Shown: positions 23,832 through 36,060 of the stretch, piece after piece
Numbering within the stretch: position 1 is the stretch's first letter
How the letters are laid out: the number at the start of each line of letters is the position of its first letter
From: Cryptomeria japonica
Taxonomy: Eukaryota > Streptophyta > Pinopsida > Cupressales > Cupressaceae
NCBI RefSeq assembly: GCF_030272615.1
Contig: NC_081408.1
Location: 311,567,118 to 311,631,117 of the forward strand
Reading direction: 5' to 3'
DNA length: 64,000 nt
Notes under the pieces: model-generated
Database searches by the model: none
Told to the model about the DNA's origin: nothing
The model's input: the letters and a program-made list of their open reading frames with translations, nothing else
Translations under genes and position numbers: made by a program

Positions 23832-25640
23832 CTATCTAGTATGCTTAATTTTATCATTGCACTTACTACTGAAAACCTGAAACCTGTGCAGTGATATATA
23901 ACATTTGCTATTTTGTAACATATATATTGTATACTCAATATAGCACATATCTTGACTGCAACTAGTATCCTTTTTTGCAAATACATCATCTTGGTGGAAA
24001 AGGAAAATCTCATATTCTAGCACATAACTAAAAATACATGCCTCTTTTGTGTTATCAACTTGGCTACTGAAATAAGGACTCTCTGAAGAATCCTCCTTCT
24101 TACTGATCATATCAAGCAAGTTGTTATCAAGGGGAAAGAAAGGATTAGAGGAAACCTGTTCACATACTTCATTTTCTTTGTTTGTTTCCATTCTAATGTC
24201 AACAATATCGGCAACTGGGGAAGACTGCTCATTGTTACCTATCTTTGAATTAGATATTACACCTTCATCTTCACAATATTTTATTTCAAAAGTTGATGAA
24301 ATAATCTCTAGATTTTCATTTGTTTCTTCATATAAAGGGTTAGGAATAACATGAAGACCCTTGTCAAAAATATTATAACAGATTACCAAATGATCTTCAT
24401 TTGCATCTTCATCAAACAATGCATTGATATTTTCACTAAAGTTATTTCTGATCTCATCTTCAGGTTTATCAGGAAGCCATGAATCAGAAGCTAAATTGGA
24501 ACAACACCCAACAATACAATCTTCATAGATCTTATCATCAAAAGCTAATGGTATCTCATCATCTCAATTTTTACTATCACAATCCTGCAAACTTGCATCC
24601 ATTTCAGACATAAAACTTTCCAATTCTTCATACTCACTATCATATCTATCTAAAACACAAGACTACAAACCAACTCCCTATGAGGTATTCTCCCTGGAGA
24701 AATCACTGTTGTTTTCCTTTAGTAAAGTGATTGACACCATATCTATCTCTACATCCAATATGTCAGACACTTTCTCATTAACCTCTTCTTCATTAATATG
24801 AGGAATAACCAATGTCTGGGACAAGTTCTCTTCAGTCACATTTTTGTTCATGTCATAATCAATAACAGGGCTATTGTAATCAGTAGGGATACAAAGGTCT
24901 TGACATTGTCCCTTAGTTTCAAATTCATGCTTTGCTTCAAACCCTAACATCTTAGGATGATATACCCTTGCAGATAGATAACCCCTAGGGATTCCATATT
25001 TCAAATTGTTTTCAATCTCCATTGCTATCCTATAAGCCTAATGTAAGGTTTTATGATCCTTATCTCTTAGCAAATAACTCTCTTCCTCTTCAAATGCATC
25101 CAAATAAACAACTAATCATAGTGTATCATTTGGTCTAGAACTTCTAGGGATGTTGTCCAATGCCCTAGCAAACCTAAGATTAAAAGAAAGTATTAACTCA
25201 TCTTCTTCCTTCTGAATGTCCATGAATGTTTTCATAACTGAGCTTGGATCAATTCTCTCACCAAATTGTTCCATGAATGCCACTTTCAACTCATCCCATG
25301 ATGAGATAGAGCATACTAGCATGTAGGAGAACCAATCTCTGGCATTTTCCCTCAAAGACTAAACAAACAACTTCATGAAAAAATCTTCCTGATTTATTTC
25401 AAAATCTTCCATTAATTCAGAAAACTCCTACAAATGTTGTCATGTTGGTTATGATTTCTTCGCATTAAATTATGGTAATTGTTCCCTAACCCCTATAGGA
25501 AAAGGATTTCGGAAACCTTAGATACCATCAAAATTCAATGGTTTATATCTTTCCCTAAAGAAAGCTCTATGATGACTCGACATAGATTGCACATTTGTTT
25601 TTGACATTTCATAAGGAAAAACAGGCACATGATACATATT
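23832..25640 (-). pseudogene. gag: Elt-3 gag
   Basis: One minus-strand frame of about 600 codons broken by stops. The start is an ATG near 25640. The capsid part (25390-25000) has LRENARDWFSYML, SWDELKVAFMEQFGERIDPS and ILSFNLRFARALDNIP, followed past a TAG by a segment ending YRIAMEIENNLKYGIPRG. This parallels the Elt-1 gag at 32190-32580 (EDARDWYRGL, FRIAINVDGNRR). The C-terminal two thirds (25022-23832) is acidic and Ser/Asn-rich with no zinc knuckle or enzyme motif. Near-intact stretches are 25355-25116, 25022-24678 and 24419-23832. Confidence 0.75.
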
Positions 25641-26401
25641 TTCATTAATCTCCTTATTTCTTTCTCTTCTCTTGAACTATTACATTATAAAGATCAAAAC
25701 ATACTCCATCTAATCTTATATAGAAAGATGAAAACTGAATCACAAGAGTATGTAAAATTATCACTACCATTCCCTTCCTTAGTGCTTCTTTCACTATTTA
25801 GGGAACATTTATATTTTCCAATTTTCATGAAAATACACTTGACTCATGAAAATCTAAATACCTAGAAATGCTGAAACTGTTGCTGCCTTCTTCAACTAGG
25901 GATTTGCAAAATCATCTTCAATCCTTCAAATCTTTAACACTGATCTTTTGACAGAGTTGCCACCTCCTTGCATAGGACCAATACTCAAACAACTGAAATT
26001 TCTTCATAGGTCATATTTGTTTCAATGCAGCACTATAACGCCTCCTTATCTTCAAATGGCCTTACTAATTCTATCCTCAACTTGTTAGGGTACTTCATCA
26101 TAAGAGCTCAAATTTGGTTCGTCCTTCCTGCAAATTTCTTGGTTCCTCTTCAAGCAGACACACACTGGTCCATAGATCTCAGAGTCTTAGAGTTGTCACT
26201 CACAACTGTGAGGTATTACATATAATCTTGAAAAATGGATATATCTGGACTGAACTCTTAATAGAACAAGAACTACAACATATTTCTTAGTGACATTTAT
26301 GAGAATTGACTCAAACCAACAAGGGACAGATTAAGAAGCTTCTCCACTCTATGGGAAAAATCTTCACTATATTTTAGAATTATTTCTATAGCTCCTTTCA
26401 C
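25641..26401 (-). other. Elt-3 leader region
   Basis: About 760 bp between PBS and the assigned gag start on the minus strand. It may include decayed N-terminal gag, but no frame stays open and no motif was seen. Confidence 0.4.
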
Positions 26402-26419
26402 TCCCCAACAGAGTCGCCA
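26402..26419 (-). promoter_or_regulatory. Elt-3 primer binding site
   Basis: The minus strand reads TGGCGACTCTGTTGGGGA five bases inside the 5' LTR. It closely matches the Elt-1 sites TGGCAACTCTATTGGGGA (30354) and TGGCGACTCTACTAGGGA (58083), and is of the type used by Tat/Ogre elements. Confidence 0.85.
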
Positions 26420-26424
26420 ATTTT

Positions 26425-29400
26425 TGTTGGTTCCCAAAATGGACGATGGGTTTACACTTCTTATAGGGCAGAGACAAAGTTTATTTCCTCCAAATATCTA
26501 TGGAGAGCCACCTCCAACTATCAATATCTTTCAGGCTTGGACCAACAATAACAAGGACAGAAAGTCCTTCTATGTTTTAGGCTCTGCAAAACCAGGGAGG
26601 GTGATCTCTTTAGTAAGATATCTTGCTCTTTGCAATGATACTTGGGAACTTATTGAAAACAAAGTAGATTATCTCATAATAAGACTCAATAAAAAGGGAT
26701 AATTCTCAAGGATGGTAAATCCTTCAGTGATCCTCAACCTTAAGTTGGAGTATGAGAGAGGGTGAGACAACTTTCAGAAATTAAATAAATCTTAGCAAAT
26801 GATTGTTCTGATTTTTATAAGATTTGTTCTGAGAGATCGTAAAGAAGATAAAACTAGAAACTGATAACCTAATGAGATTTGTTAGTAGATACCAATGTCT
26901 TATTCATTTGGGTTACAAAGTCTATGAAAAGTGTTACTGAATATCTGATAAAATTTTATCTAATAGCTGGTCTAGCCTGAAAAAATACTGCCTTACAATA
27001 TTGCTCTACTTATAATCCTTCATCTAAACTTCTTATTAAATCTTATGGCGAGCCTTAATTCTTCTGTAATCTCATTCAAGAATTTTAATTAACCCCTTGG
27101 ACTAAAGCATTGAATAGAAAAATACATACATCATAATAATGCAATAAACAAACGAAACCCTTGATCCCATTTGCTTAAAATAAGATAAAATTGCACACAG
27201 GAGAGTAAAGATTGGGAAAAATATATTTGGATTAATATCATAACTATCTTTTATCAAATGATAGCCAACAAATTCAAATACAGAATGACCCACTTGAAAA
27301 AGGGAAACCTGCAACCATTCTATTACTTTTTTGCTCTGCAAAATAACATTATAGTTCCTGTTATTTCCTACAACTCTCTAGAACTATTCTGGACCTAACC
27401 CTACAAAAAAGATCTATTTTACAAAGATCCTTCTGAGAAAATTCGGACCCTAACTAAGGGCCTTGAATTCAATTTTATAGAAAACAAGGGAGCGACAAGC
27501 TTCAAGCCATGAGACACTTGTCAACAAAACCGAGCCTTAGAGGCTATACACAATTCTTGTTACAAATCACTCCTTATCCACATGCTGGTGCCCATGATGA
27601 GGTGGAACCAAAATTTTCAACTGATTATTGGTAGAAACAAAAATACTTGAGTCATGCCGATATCACCCAAACACTCTTGGATGGACCCCGAGATGCTCAA
27701 TCTGTTCCATAGCATTTCTCTTCTTGAAAAGGAAAACATGTCCTGGCATGAAACAAGACTTTCCCTCCAAATTAAAGGAAAATCTCCAACCTTTATGCCC
27801 CAGATCGGAGAAAATGGAAAGAGGAGCTTGGGGGTTAATAGGGTTTTTTGAGAAGGCATTGTAACTTCCTTAATGTTGTAGAGATGACTGGTTGTTGGTC
27901 CTCACTCAAACAAATCCTTCTTTCAGTTCCCCATGAGCTCCCTCTTGGAACACTCTACCAACGAAATGCAGAGTAAGAGCGAGGAGTAGTCCTGGGGTGA
28001 CTTTTCTTGAAAAGAAAAGGATTTCACACCTCCTCTGGAAATCCCCTAAGCTTTTACATCCCCTATAGAAATGAACAACATTAAACCAGAGAAATATCAT
28101 CCATCTATTGTCACAAAATATGCAACGACTCCATTCATAGTTTTGTTCGAACACCATCCTCTTACTGATGGAGAACTATTCTTAGAAAAATGAAAAAACT
28201 TGTATTTGTTTCTACCCATTTTATCATTTGCCTAGTGAATTTTTAACCAAAAATTCCTTTCAAAGTGGTGGTGTTAATCCATGTGAAGAATCATCACCTT
28301 GATATCTTCTGCTCAGCTTGTTAGCTACGAATTCTAGCAATTATGCCTATAACACAAATCGCCTCCATTTCCTAGGCCATCACTCAATTGCCACTGACAT
28401 GCATTCACCTTATGTGAATGGTTTTATTATGATCTTATTCCTTTTTTCAATGTACAGTCTCTTGTTTTAGGATTTTTGTCAACAAGCAAATCTCTGAATT
28501 CATCAAAGAACTTGTGATTCATCACACTTGAACTAGAAGCTTATCCAAATCCTTTCACATCTCTAAGTTATCATATTTGACTGTCAAATCAATCCTAAAT
28601 TGACAAGTTTGAATCCCAGTCATTCTTCGTTTCTCGTGAGCTATGATCAGTACCTCAAAAATCCCTCGAAACTTCTCATTTGAAACTTAGTAGCAGATCT
28701 CATCTAACTTGGCAAATCTAACGGTCATTTCTTGCCAACTTAGTACTTTGACTTTCCAATTGTATCTATGGACCCACAAAATCCTGACTGAACAATGCCA
28801 TATCATCCTTCAACCAAGCCCCATCAGCAACCTCTCTGTAAGCCTTCTTGATCAGCCCCAAACACGTGGCATCATCTCATGATGTCATGGTCAATAATCT
28901 CCTTGCAAATTCCATTGTAGGAATACGAGGTCCATCCGATCTATTCAATATTTACCACTTTGCATACTACCCATCAACTCTTCTTGAACTTAAAAATCGA
29001 GCACCTTTTACCTCAAGATAAAAAATCTCCATTTATTCTGAATATGTGCAAATTGATGGGACTGTTAGTAGATCAACCTTTACTGCATGCAAACTGGTAT
29101 CACAATGCTTTCGACTGGTTATGCTGCTAACTCTACCAGTTCATGCTGATAACACGTGACACAATCTCATGATGCCATGATCATTAAAATCCTCGCACCT
29201 TTGATCACAGGGAAGCGCTAGCTGTTGGATCTATCCTTTCTTTAACAAACGGTCAGGGTATTTAGGACCTTTTGGACTTAGGAAAATACAAGTGCGGGCA
29301 TAAATATTTTTAAAAAGGGACCGATAATAGGAAAGATATGCGCTTGACTTAGGGAAATTATTATTTGATGAACAGGTTGATTGACATTTTCTTAGGGAAT

Positions 29401-29535
29401 AAGATGGCCACACTCATGGAAAGGGTACCCTCAGTTTTAAGTGGGAAAAAGTAACAACAAAATATATCATTGAAAATCAATATTTTGGGCTTAAAATTTG
29501 AAAATTTTATGCAATCAATTTTTAGGGTTATCATT
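26425..29535 (-). repeat. Elt-3 5' LTR
   Basis: Direct repeat of 20185-23383. The plus strand begins tgttggttcccaaaatgg and ends gggttatca. Divergence from the 3' copy is visible at many sites, so the insertion is not recent. Confidence 0.9.
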
Positions 29536-30353
29536 ATGTATGGATTGTATTCTTACAAAGACTACAGAATTAATAAATAAATATATGATTCAAACCCACT
29601 TCACTCTAGTATATAGTTCTATCATTTTTTGAATGCATATTATCAAGGATTTTATCATTTATTGCACTATTGTGGTGTATGCCATTTTTTATTCATGCTT
29701 TGGTCTAAGAGGTCAATTAAATGCTTGAATAAAATTGCATAGTGGTAGGGATGTTTACAGGGATTTTGATAAGTAGTTTTGGCTAAGGATTACAAATACG
29801 ATGTATTGCAAAGCAATATTATTCTTGGTTATATGATAAATAAATCCTGTCAGAAGTACAGTTTACTAAAGTATGAATTCATATACCTAATGGAATAAGG
29901 CACTGATCATAGTGAAGTGAATGCCTGGGAATTTATTTACTATTCCGAATCACCACTAGTTTGCTATAAATTGTTGAATATCAGAATATTTTCATTTTAC
30001 ATGAATTTTGTCATGTGTATTAGTCATCTCATGCTCCAAGTTGGTTGAGGATCACTAAGGAATTTGCCATTCTTGAGCATTCTCCCTTATTGTTGAGTCT
30101 TTATATGATATTATCTACTTTGTTTTATGCATGATTTGTGTGTGGTGTAAAATCACATATATGCATGGGGATCACCCTCCTTGGTTCTGCAGATCCTAAA
30201 GTGCAGAAGGATCTTGCATCCTTGTTATTATTGGTCTAAGTCTGAAGAATACTAAACAGTTGGAAGTGGCTTTTCATAGATATTTTCAAGAGAAAACAAC
30301 TTGGTCTCTGCCTTTGAGTCAGTGTAAACCCATTTTTGGGTACCAACAAAAAA

Positions 30354-30371
30354 TGGCAACTCTATTGGGGA
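30354..30371 (+). promoter_or_regulatory. Elt-1 primer binding site, first copy
   Basis: TGGCAACTCTATTGGGGA, five bases after LTR1 ends (accaaca, 30348). It fixes the 5' boundary of the internal region and shows that the lORF lies upstream of it, inside the LTR. Confidence 0.85.
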
Positions 30372-30599
30372 AATAAATAATAAAGAGTCTTTGGTTAAAG
30401 AGGTCTTGTTTAAAATACAGTAGAAGTTTTCATAATATCTTTGTGATTTGACGGTTGAGCCTACGGTTCTGTAATTTTGGTTCATGTTTTCTTCTCAAAA
30501 GGGTGTTCTACATTTTTGTGAGAAAGATATTCTGATTTGTGAACAAGGTTCATAAATTTCTTTCAAGAATTGTCAAGAAGTATATTATTTGATATCCCA

Positions 30600-33155
30600 A
30601 ATTAATTTGGGTGGAGACTCTAAGGTTTTTACACCATTGTCTATATCTTTGAATAATTCTAACAAATCTTTGAAGGACTCTACTACTATAAGAAAAGCAA
30701 AGAACACCAGAGGTTACTTGAGGCTTCACCCTGAAGAAAGTTGGAAGATCTTCAGGGAGATCCGCAGAGACAAGGGACAAGAAGAAATGCAGATAAAAAC
30801 ACCCCTCCCTCATCATGGAAGCCCAAGCATAAGAATGCAAGTAAGTCATAGTCAAACTCAGTTTCTAAGGTTTAGGCATCATCTTCTAAAAGTTCTGAAT
30901 CAGATAGTTTAGGATTTTTCAATTCTTTATTTGATACACATGTACAAGGAGAAATGCAATCAAAAAGAAAAGAATGCACTCAAGTTCAATATTCAGAGAA
31001 GACAAGAGGTCGGAGTAGAAGTAGAAGTCATCAAAGCAATAATGTTATTGGTGTACCTCCTCCTCTAGGTCTCATAACAATTTTTTCTCATAGTTATGAG
31101 TCAATACAAGAACAAGACAATGCAAACTTGATTGACTTAGATGACACTTTCAGATTAGAGATAAGTTTGCCAGATCCAGAAGAAGTTTTTGGGGATATAG
31201 ATAAAATGAGAAGAGAAATCCAAGAATAGATAGATCTTAGAAGTAAGAGAGAAAAGGAAAAGGAATCTGAGGTTATTAGAGCTGTGATAGAAAACAATGG
31301 TTTGATAAGATAGTTAGCAACACTCAAAGCCTTTTCTCAAGAAAATGATAAGCCTAGTGTTGAGGGCCTTGTTTTAAGAGAGATTTTAGATAAAAAATCT
31401 AAAAATGTCATAAGGGAAAAGGCTAAGAATAATGTGGATAACCAGAGGTTGGCAGATCTTAGTCAACCAAGTAATTAGGTTCCTAAATTAGACTTGGATA
31501 AGTGAAAATAGAAAGTGTCTTGTGTTAAGATAGATGATATGAAGTCTTCGGCTATCCCAGATTTAAGCCTTAAGCTATCCCAAATTGATATTGAGCTAGA
31601 AATAGCCAGGATGGAAAATGAAATTCTTGCAAAAGAATTGAAGAGAGTTGAAATGGAAGCCTCAAATGCAGAGATGAAAAGGAAAATTGATTTCCTTAAG
31701 TTGTCAACCTTGAATAGTGCTTCATTTATTGCTGGCCCATCCAAAACTTAGGCTATTTCTGGTGCAACACCGAATGTCATTACGAGTGTTCCATCTCAAA
31801 ATGTCCAAAGTACTCAGAACACTAGGATTCCACTTATTGGACAAAAAAGTGAGGTAACTACTCAAAATAGTAGTCAGCCCCAATGTCGTAAAGATTTTAA
31901 CACAACTGCAAGGGTTAACATTAAAATAGATGCTATTGCAGCTAATACTATAACGAGTATTGCAGGATGAGCTACAACAGGGCAATTTCAAAGAAGAGCT
32001 ATCCACCTAGAGAGGCATAGGCAATTACATTGTGATGGGATCCCAGGATGTCCCAATGTTATCCCAAATGACTTGAGGGATAAATTTAGTAAATTCACAG
32101 GTAATAATGCTATAACTAGCGAGGAACACCTAAGGGCATTCACTGACAAGTTGAATGATTATGAGGTGCAGCATGAAGATGTGGTTATGAAATTATTTGT
32201 ACAATCTTTGACAGAGGATGCCAGGGATTGGTATAGAGGATTGACAATTGCAAGTATTAGTTCTCGGGAGGAATTTGAGATATTTTTTAAGGAGAAGTAT
32301 GGTGACAAAACAAATCCCAGTTTCATGTTAAACCAGTTCAATAAAATCAAGAAGTCATTGAATGAGGATGTGTCTGATTTCAATATCAGATTTTAGAAAG
32401 CTATGCACAAGTTATTTCAAGTGTTAAGGTTGGATGACAATGTTTTTCTAACTACATATATGAATGCATTTGATGCAAAAATGACACATATCCTTATAGA
32501 CAAGGATCCTCAAACTCTAAGAGATGCATTTAGAATAGCTATAAATGTGGACGGAAATAGAAGAGCTTCAGGTAAGATCGGAAGAAGAGAGGATCCTAGG
32601 CTTTCTAAAAGTACCAAAGATAAAATTGAAAAGTATTTAGGTACAATACCTAAAGAAGAAGAAAGATGGAGCAAGGTACTTAATCCCTTAAAGGACTTGA
32701 AATTGACTGTGGCAAAAAATGACAAGAGTTATGTACCAGAAAAGCCACAGTTCAATAAATTTAATAGACCATTAATATTACAATATTATCCTTACAATAC
32801 AAATTGGAAGGATGGAAAGCCTTTCCAACAGCAAAAGGGTAAACAAGAACAACAAACCCCTGACCCATTGCAAAAGCATATAGTGAACATGGTGGATGAT
32901 ACTCCCTAGTGTGTTGCTTGTCAATCACCCCATTCACTTGAATATTGTGCCATAGGAATATTTATTTCTACCAAGGATGAGACACGTGAAGAAGAGGAAG
33001 AAACCTTTGAAGGTGAGAATGTTGACTATCTTATGATTTCTTCCTATCTTGGAGAAGAAAAATATTCTTCTGATATTGATACTCAAGACTTTGATATAGA
33101 TAATCAAAGGAAAATAAATAAAACATATCATCAATAGCTTTTCTCTAATGAGGAA
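30600..33155 (+). pseudogene. gag: Elt-1 gag, first internal copy
   Basis: Decayed gag, mostly in one frame from 30954 to about 33150, with a frame change before 30954. Regions: basic/Ser-rich N-terminus; long charged helices at 31090-31740 (MRREIQE, SLKLSQIDIELEIARMENE); Retrotrans_gag domain at 32070-32590 (EDARDWYRGLTIASISSREE, FRIAINVDGNRRASGK); a short Cys-His motif CVACQSPHSLEYC (32910-32948; CX2CX3HX4C); an acidic tail (EEEEETFEGENVDY). In-frame ambers at 31227, 31311 and 32394 are shared with the second copy (58956, 59040, 60126). The TGG to TAG at about 32908 and the TAG near 31749 are private. A 525-bp segment present in the second copy is missing near 33156. Confidence 0.8.
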
Positions 33156-33781
33156 TTGAAGAGCATAGGGAGAAAGTCATGGCTTGGGTCAAGGGTATTT
33201 CCCATTTTGTTGAAATTGAAAATAAGAATGTATCTCATAATATAAAGGAGTGAATGATAATTAAAAATGAAACAAAGGATAAAGAGTTAGATGGAATGGT
33301 TTCTCAAATTCCCCATATTTATCTTGAAGATATAGTAGGTGAGAGCCCTGACAATGTAGATCCTTTCTTTCCAAGTGTTATTATAAATGGAAGAGTCTTA
33401 AAGAATTTTATGATTGATTCTGGGGCCTCAAATAATGTCATGCCAGTAAGGATAATGTAGTCCATGGGTTTGAAAGTAGATACTCCTCACGGAAGATGTT
33501 GTGCTATGGATTCAAGAGAAGTGCCTGTGATAGGAACTATAAAGGCACTACCTTATAAACTTTCTTCTTTCCCTGAGAAAGAATTAGTTATGAGTGTCCT
33601 AGTTGTGGATATTCCACCTCATTATGGGATGCTATTATCAAGAAAATGGAGTGCCTCTATGGGTGGAAGTTTGCAAAGTGACTTGTCTTATGCTACTATT
33701 TGCATTGATGGTAAAAATGTAAAGGTCAAAAGAAAATACAGGGTGCCATATATGATGGTACATACAACACAATTTGATTAA
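33156..33781 (+). pseudogene. pol: Elt-1 aspartic protease
   Basis: Protease with intact-looking active-site motif MIDSGASNNVMP (about 33411-33446), preceded by FFPSVIINGRVLKNF and followed by KVDTPHGRCCAMDSREVPVI, VLVVDIPPHYGMLLSRKW and YMMVHTTQFD. Only one TAG (about 33458) and the TAA at 33779-33781 interrupt. The upstream linker lost 525 bp (deletion near 33156). Cleaves the Gag-Pol polyprotein. Confidence 0.85.
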
Positions 33782-33784
33782 GAT

Positions 33785-34300
33785 ATGACTTGTTTTGTAG
33801 ACACGGAGATAAATACATTCAAGGTTGAAGACTCTCCACTGAAGAAAAGGGAACAACCTACATTATTGGATGAAGAAGTAGAAAAATCATCAAGAGACAA
33901 TGATTTGTGGACCATGTATTTTGATGGAGCCAATTCTAAGGAGGGCTTAGGAGCAGGTGTGTTATTCATGTCACCCCATGGAGAAACTTTTAAGTTTTCT
34001 TTTACTCTATCCTTTGCATGTACAAATAATGTACCAGAATATGAAGCATTGTTTCTTGGTTTGAAGTTATCTAAAAAACATGGGATAAAGAATCTCAAGG
34101 TGGTTGGAGACTCTAAGTTAGTTATATCCCAAATCAGATCTAAATATGCATAAAAAACAAAGGGCTGAAGCAGTATAGAAATGTTGTATGGGACTAAATT
34201 GAGAAGTTTGATGCATTTGGTATTGAATGGAAAGAGAGAAGTCATAACATAATGGCTGATTTCCTGGAAAATATACCTCTAAGGCCAGAGGACATCACTT
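33785..34300 (+). pseudogene. pol: Elt-1 RNase H (archaeal-like) located before RT
   Basis: RNase H fold lying between protease and RT, in the same frame as protease with a single TAA between them. Catalytic pattern: WTMYFDGAN (first Asp, about 33920), VPEYEALFLGLKLSKKHG (Glu, about 34040), VVGDSKLVISQI (Asp, about 34110), and SHNIMADFLENI after a frame break (about 34240, final Asp). The STLSFACTNN-like block matches the Tat second RNase H of Elt-2 (LSFPCTNN). In Elt-2 and other Tat elements this domain follows the first RNase H. Here it precedes RT, and no second copy is seen between 35990 and 36280. Confidence 0.85.
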
Positions 34301-34625
34301 TTGCTAGAATCTCAAAGATTGAGATTCACACAAGGCCTTCAGTCACTGATAACATTGAAAACTGGTAGGTTTTTAATAATGATGATGATATTTTAAGATT
34401 TTTACATTGTGTAGATGAATAAGAAAATCAGGAGATGGATATCAGTGCTTTTGTGAAAATAGAAGATGACAAAGAAACAATCTTTGGGAAGGAAGTGATT
34501 CAATTGAAGTAAAATAAAATTCCTAGAGGTTTGATTGTTTTAGAGAGGATGTTTGATAGTCAAGTAAAGCTAAGGTTGTTACTACTACCCCGCACCCTAA
34601 AGATTTATAAGAAGTTAACCTTAGG
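34301..34625 (+). other. Elt-1 RNase H-RT linker
   Basis: Connector with broken frames (stops near 34367, 34421 and 34510). Acidic and Asp-rich around 34380-34460. No domain recognised. Confidence 0.5.
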
Positions 34626-35495
34626 ATGGAAGGAGCTCCAAGGAAGGTATATATTGGAAAGAAAATGTCACCCAAGGTTAGGAAAATGTTTATTGATTTA
34701 TTGAAAAAATACAAGCATGTTTTTGATTGGTCATATGATGATTTGAAGGCTTACAGGGAAGATTTATTTCAACATGAGATTCCTTTGAAAGAAAATGCCA
34801 AGCCTTTTAGACAAAAATAGAGGTCTATTAATCCAACTTTAGCACCTAAAATGCAAGAGGAGCTAGTCAAGATAAGAGACACTAGGATTATAAGACCTAT
34901 CAGACATTCATCATGGGTGTCTAACTTGGTGCCTGTCAGGAAAAAGAATGGAGATATCAGACTATGGGTTGATTTCAGAAATTTGTATATATCTTCATTA
35001 AAAGACAATTATCCATTGTCGAATATGGAAGCAATGTTATAGAGGGTAACAGGCTGTAAGCTTTTATCTATGATGGATGGATTTTTAGGTTATAACCAAG
35101 TGATGGTTAAAGAGCCAAAATAATACAAAACAACATTTACTACACCTTTGGGAACCTATGTTTATATAAGAATGCCTTTTAGTTTAATAAATGTAGGAGC
35201 AACATTTCAAAGAGCCATGGTTGTTCCATTTTCTGATATTATAAATGTATTCTTAGTGGCATATTAGGATGATTTAATAGCTTATTCCAAGAAGGAAAGT
35301 GATCATTGTGGTCACCTTGAAAAAACATTTGACAAAGCTGTTGAATGTGGGATATCCTTAAACCCCCAAAAATGTGCTTTTGGGGTAACTGAAGGTAAGT
35401 TGTTGGGTCACATTATTGCAAAAGATTGTGTGAGAATTGACCCAGAGAGGGTGGTAGTGATAGACAAAGTCCCTCATCCCAGAACAGTGTAAGGT
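34626..35495 (+). pseudogene. pol: Elt-1 reverse transcriptase
   Basis: RT with blocks KYKHVFDWSYDDLKAYREDL, EELVKIRDTRIIRPIRHSSW, VSNLVPVRKKNGDIRLWVDF, DNYPLSNMEAML, LLSMMDGFLGYNQVMV, TTPLGTYVYIRMPF and INVGATFQRAM. The active site reads A-Y-stop-D-D (about 35259-35273): the second position of the YxDD box is TAG. That fits an original Q or W codon (single transition) better than Leu. The C-terminal part has NPQKCAFGVTEGKLLGHIIA. Stops at 34818, 35040, 35121, 35265 and 35490 are mostly TAG or TAA. Confidence 0.88.
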
Positions 35496-36060
35496 ATGCA
35501 ATCTTTCTTTGGGCAGATAATTTTTTTAATAAGGTTTATCACCAATTTTGCTGAAATTAGTAGACCTATATCCAAAATGTTAAAGAAAGGTGCAAGGATA
35601 GTATGGATTGAGGAGCCAGTCAAGGCATTCCAAGAGATTAAACAGGCTATTAAAAATATACCTGTTCTTAAAACACCTGATTATGGGAAACCTATGCAGG
35701 TATTTTCATTTGCATCTTTTCATACTGTTGTTGTTGTATTGTTGCAAAAGAATTTAGAAGGTTTTGAACAACCTATAGCATTTTTTAGCAAGTCTTTGCA
35801 AGCTACAGAACTGAAGTATGATTTAAAATGAAAAGCAAGATTCTGCACTAGTGAAGGCTATTAAAGCTTTTAGGACTTACTTGATGGGAGCAAAAGTGGT
35901 TGCATATGTGCCTAGTGCTGCAATTAAAGATATTTTCACACAACAAGAAGTGTCTGGAAGAAGATGTCGATGGATAAACAGGATCCAGGAATTCAATATT
36001 GATGTCCAAATCACTAAGTAAGTGAGAGGATTATGATTGGCAAAGTTAATGGCCTAGAGT
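35496..36060 (+). pseudogene. pol: Elt-1 RNase H (gypsy-type) after RT
   Basis: Tether and RNase H: FFGQIIFLIRFITNFAEISR, KAFQEIKQAIKNIPVLKTPD, QPIAFFSKSLQATELKYDL, then after a frame change near 35830 the ALVKAIKAFRTYLMGAKVV and RRCRWINRIQEFNIDVQI blocks. The usual first catalytic Asp position is within FSFASFHTVVVVLL, where no Asp is seen, so this copy is probably inactive. That parallels Tat elements whose first RNase H is degenerate. Confidence 0.8.

Larger units (their letters stand above)
20185..29535 (-). mobile_element. Elt-3: gag-only Ty3/gypsy element with 3.1-3.2 kb LTRs
   Basis: A 9.35 kb minus-strand element with TG...CA ends (minus strand TGATAA...CCAACA) and target duplication ttatg (20180-20184, 29536-29540). 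The empty site is gagttatgtatgg at about 57260 in LTR2. LTRs are 20185-23383 (3') and 26425-29535 (5'). The 3.0 kb internal region has a PBS and one decayed gag frame, with no protease, RT, RNase H or integrase. The first ~1 kb and last ~0.8 kb of its LTR, its PBS and its gag are all recognisably similar to Elt-1, so an Elt-1-like element is the natural helper. Confidence 0.88.
1..30348 (+). mobile_element. Elt-1 left LTR (LTR1), truncated by window start and interrupted
   Basis: Left LTR of the host Ty3/gypsy element. Position 1 aligns by eye with about 39596 in the right LTR. The copy reads 1-529, 1763-3632, 19191-20184 and 29541-30348, with a solo LTR, Elt-2 and Elt-3 inserted between these pieces. 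Without the insertions and their duplicated target bases it is about 4.2 kb, matching the 4.15 kb from 39596 to 58077 in LTR2, so roughly the first 2 kb lie outside the window. It ends in accaaca just before a primer binding site at 30354. The two LTRs differ at many positions, so the insertion is old. Confidence 0.85.
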
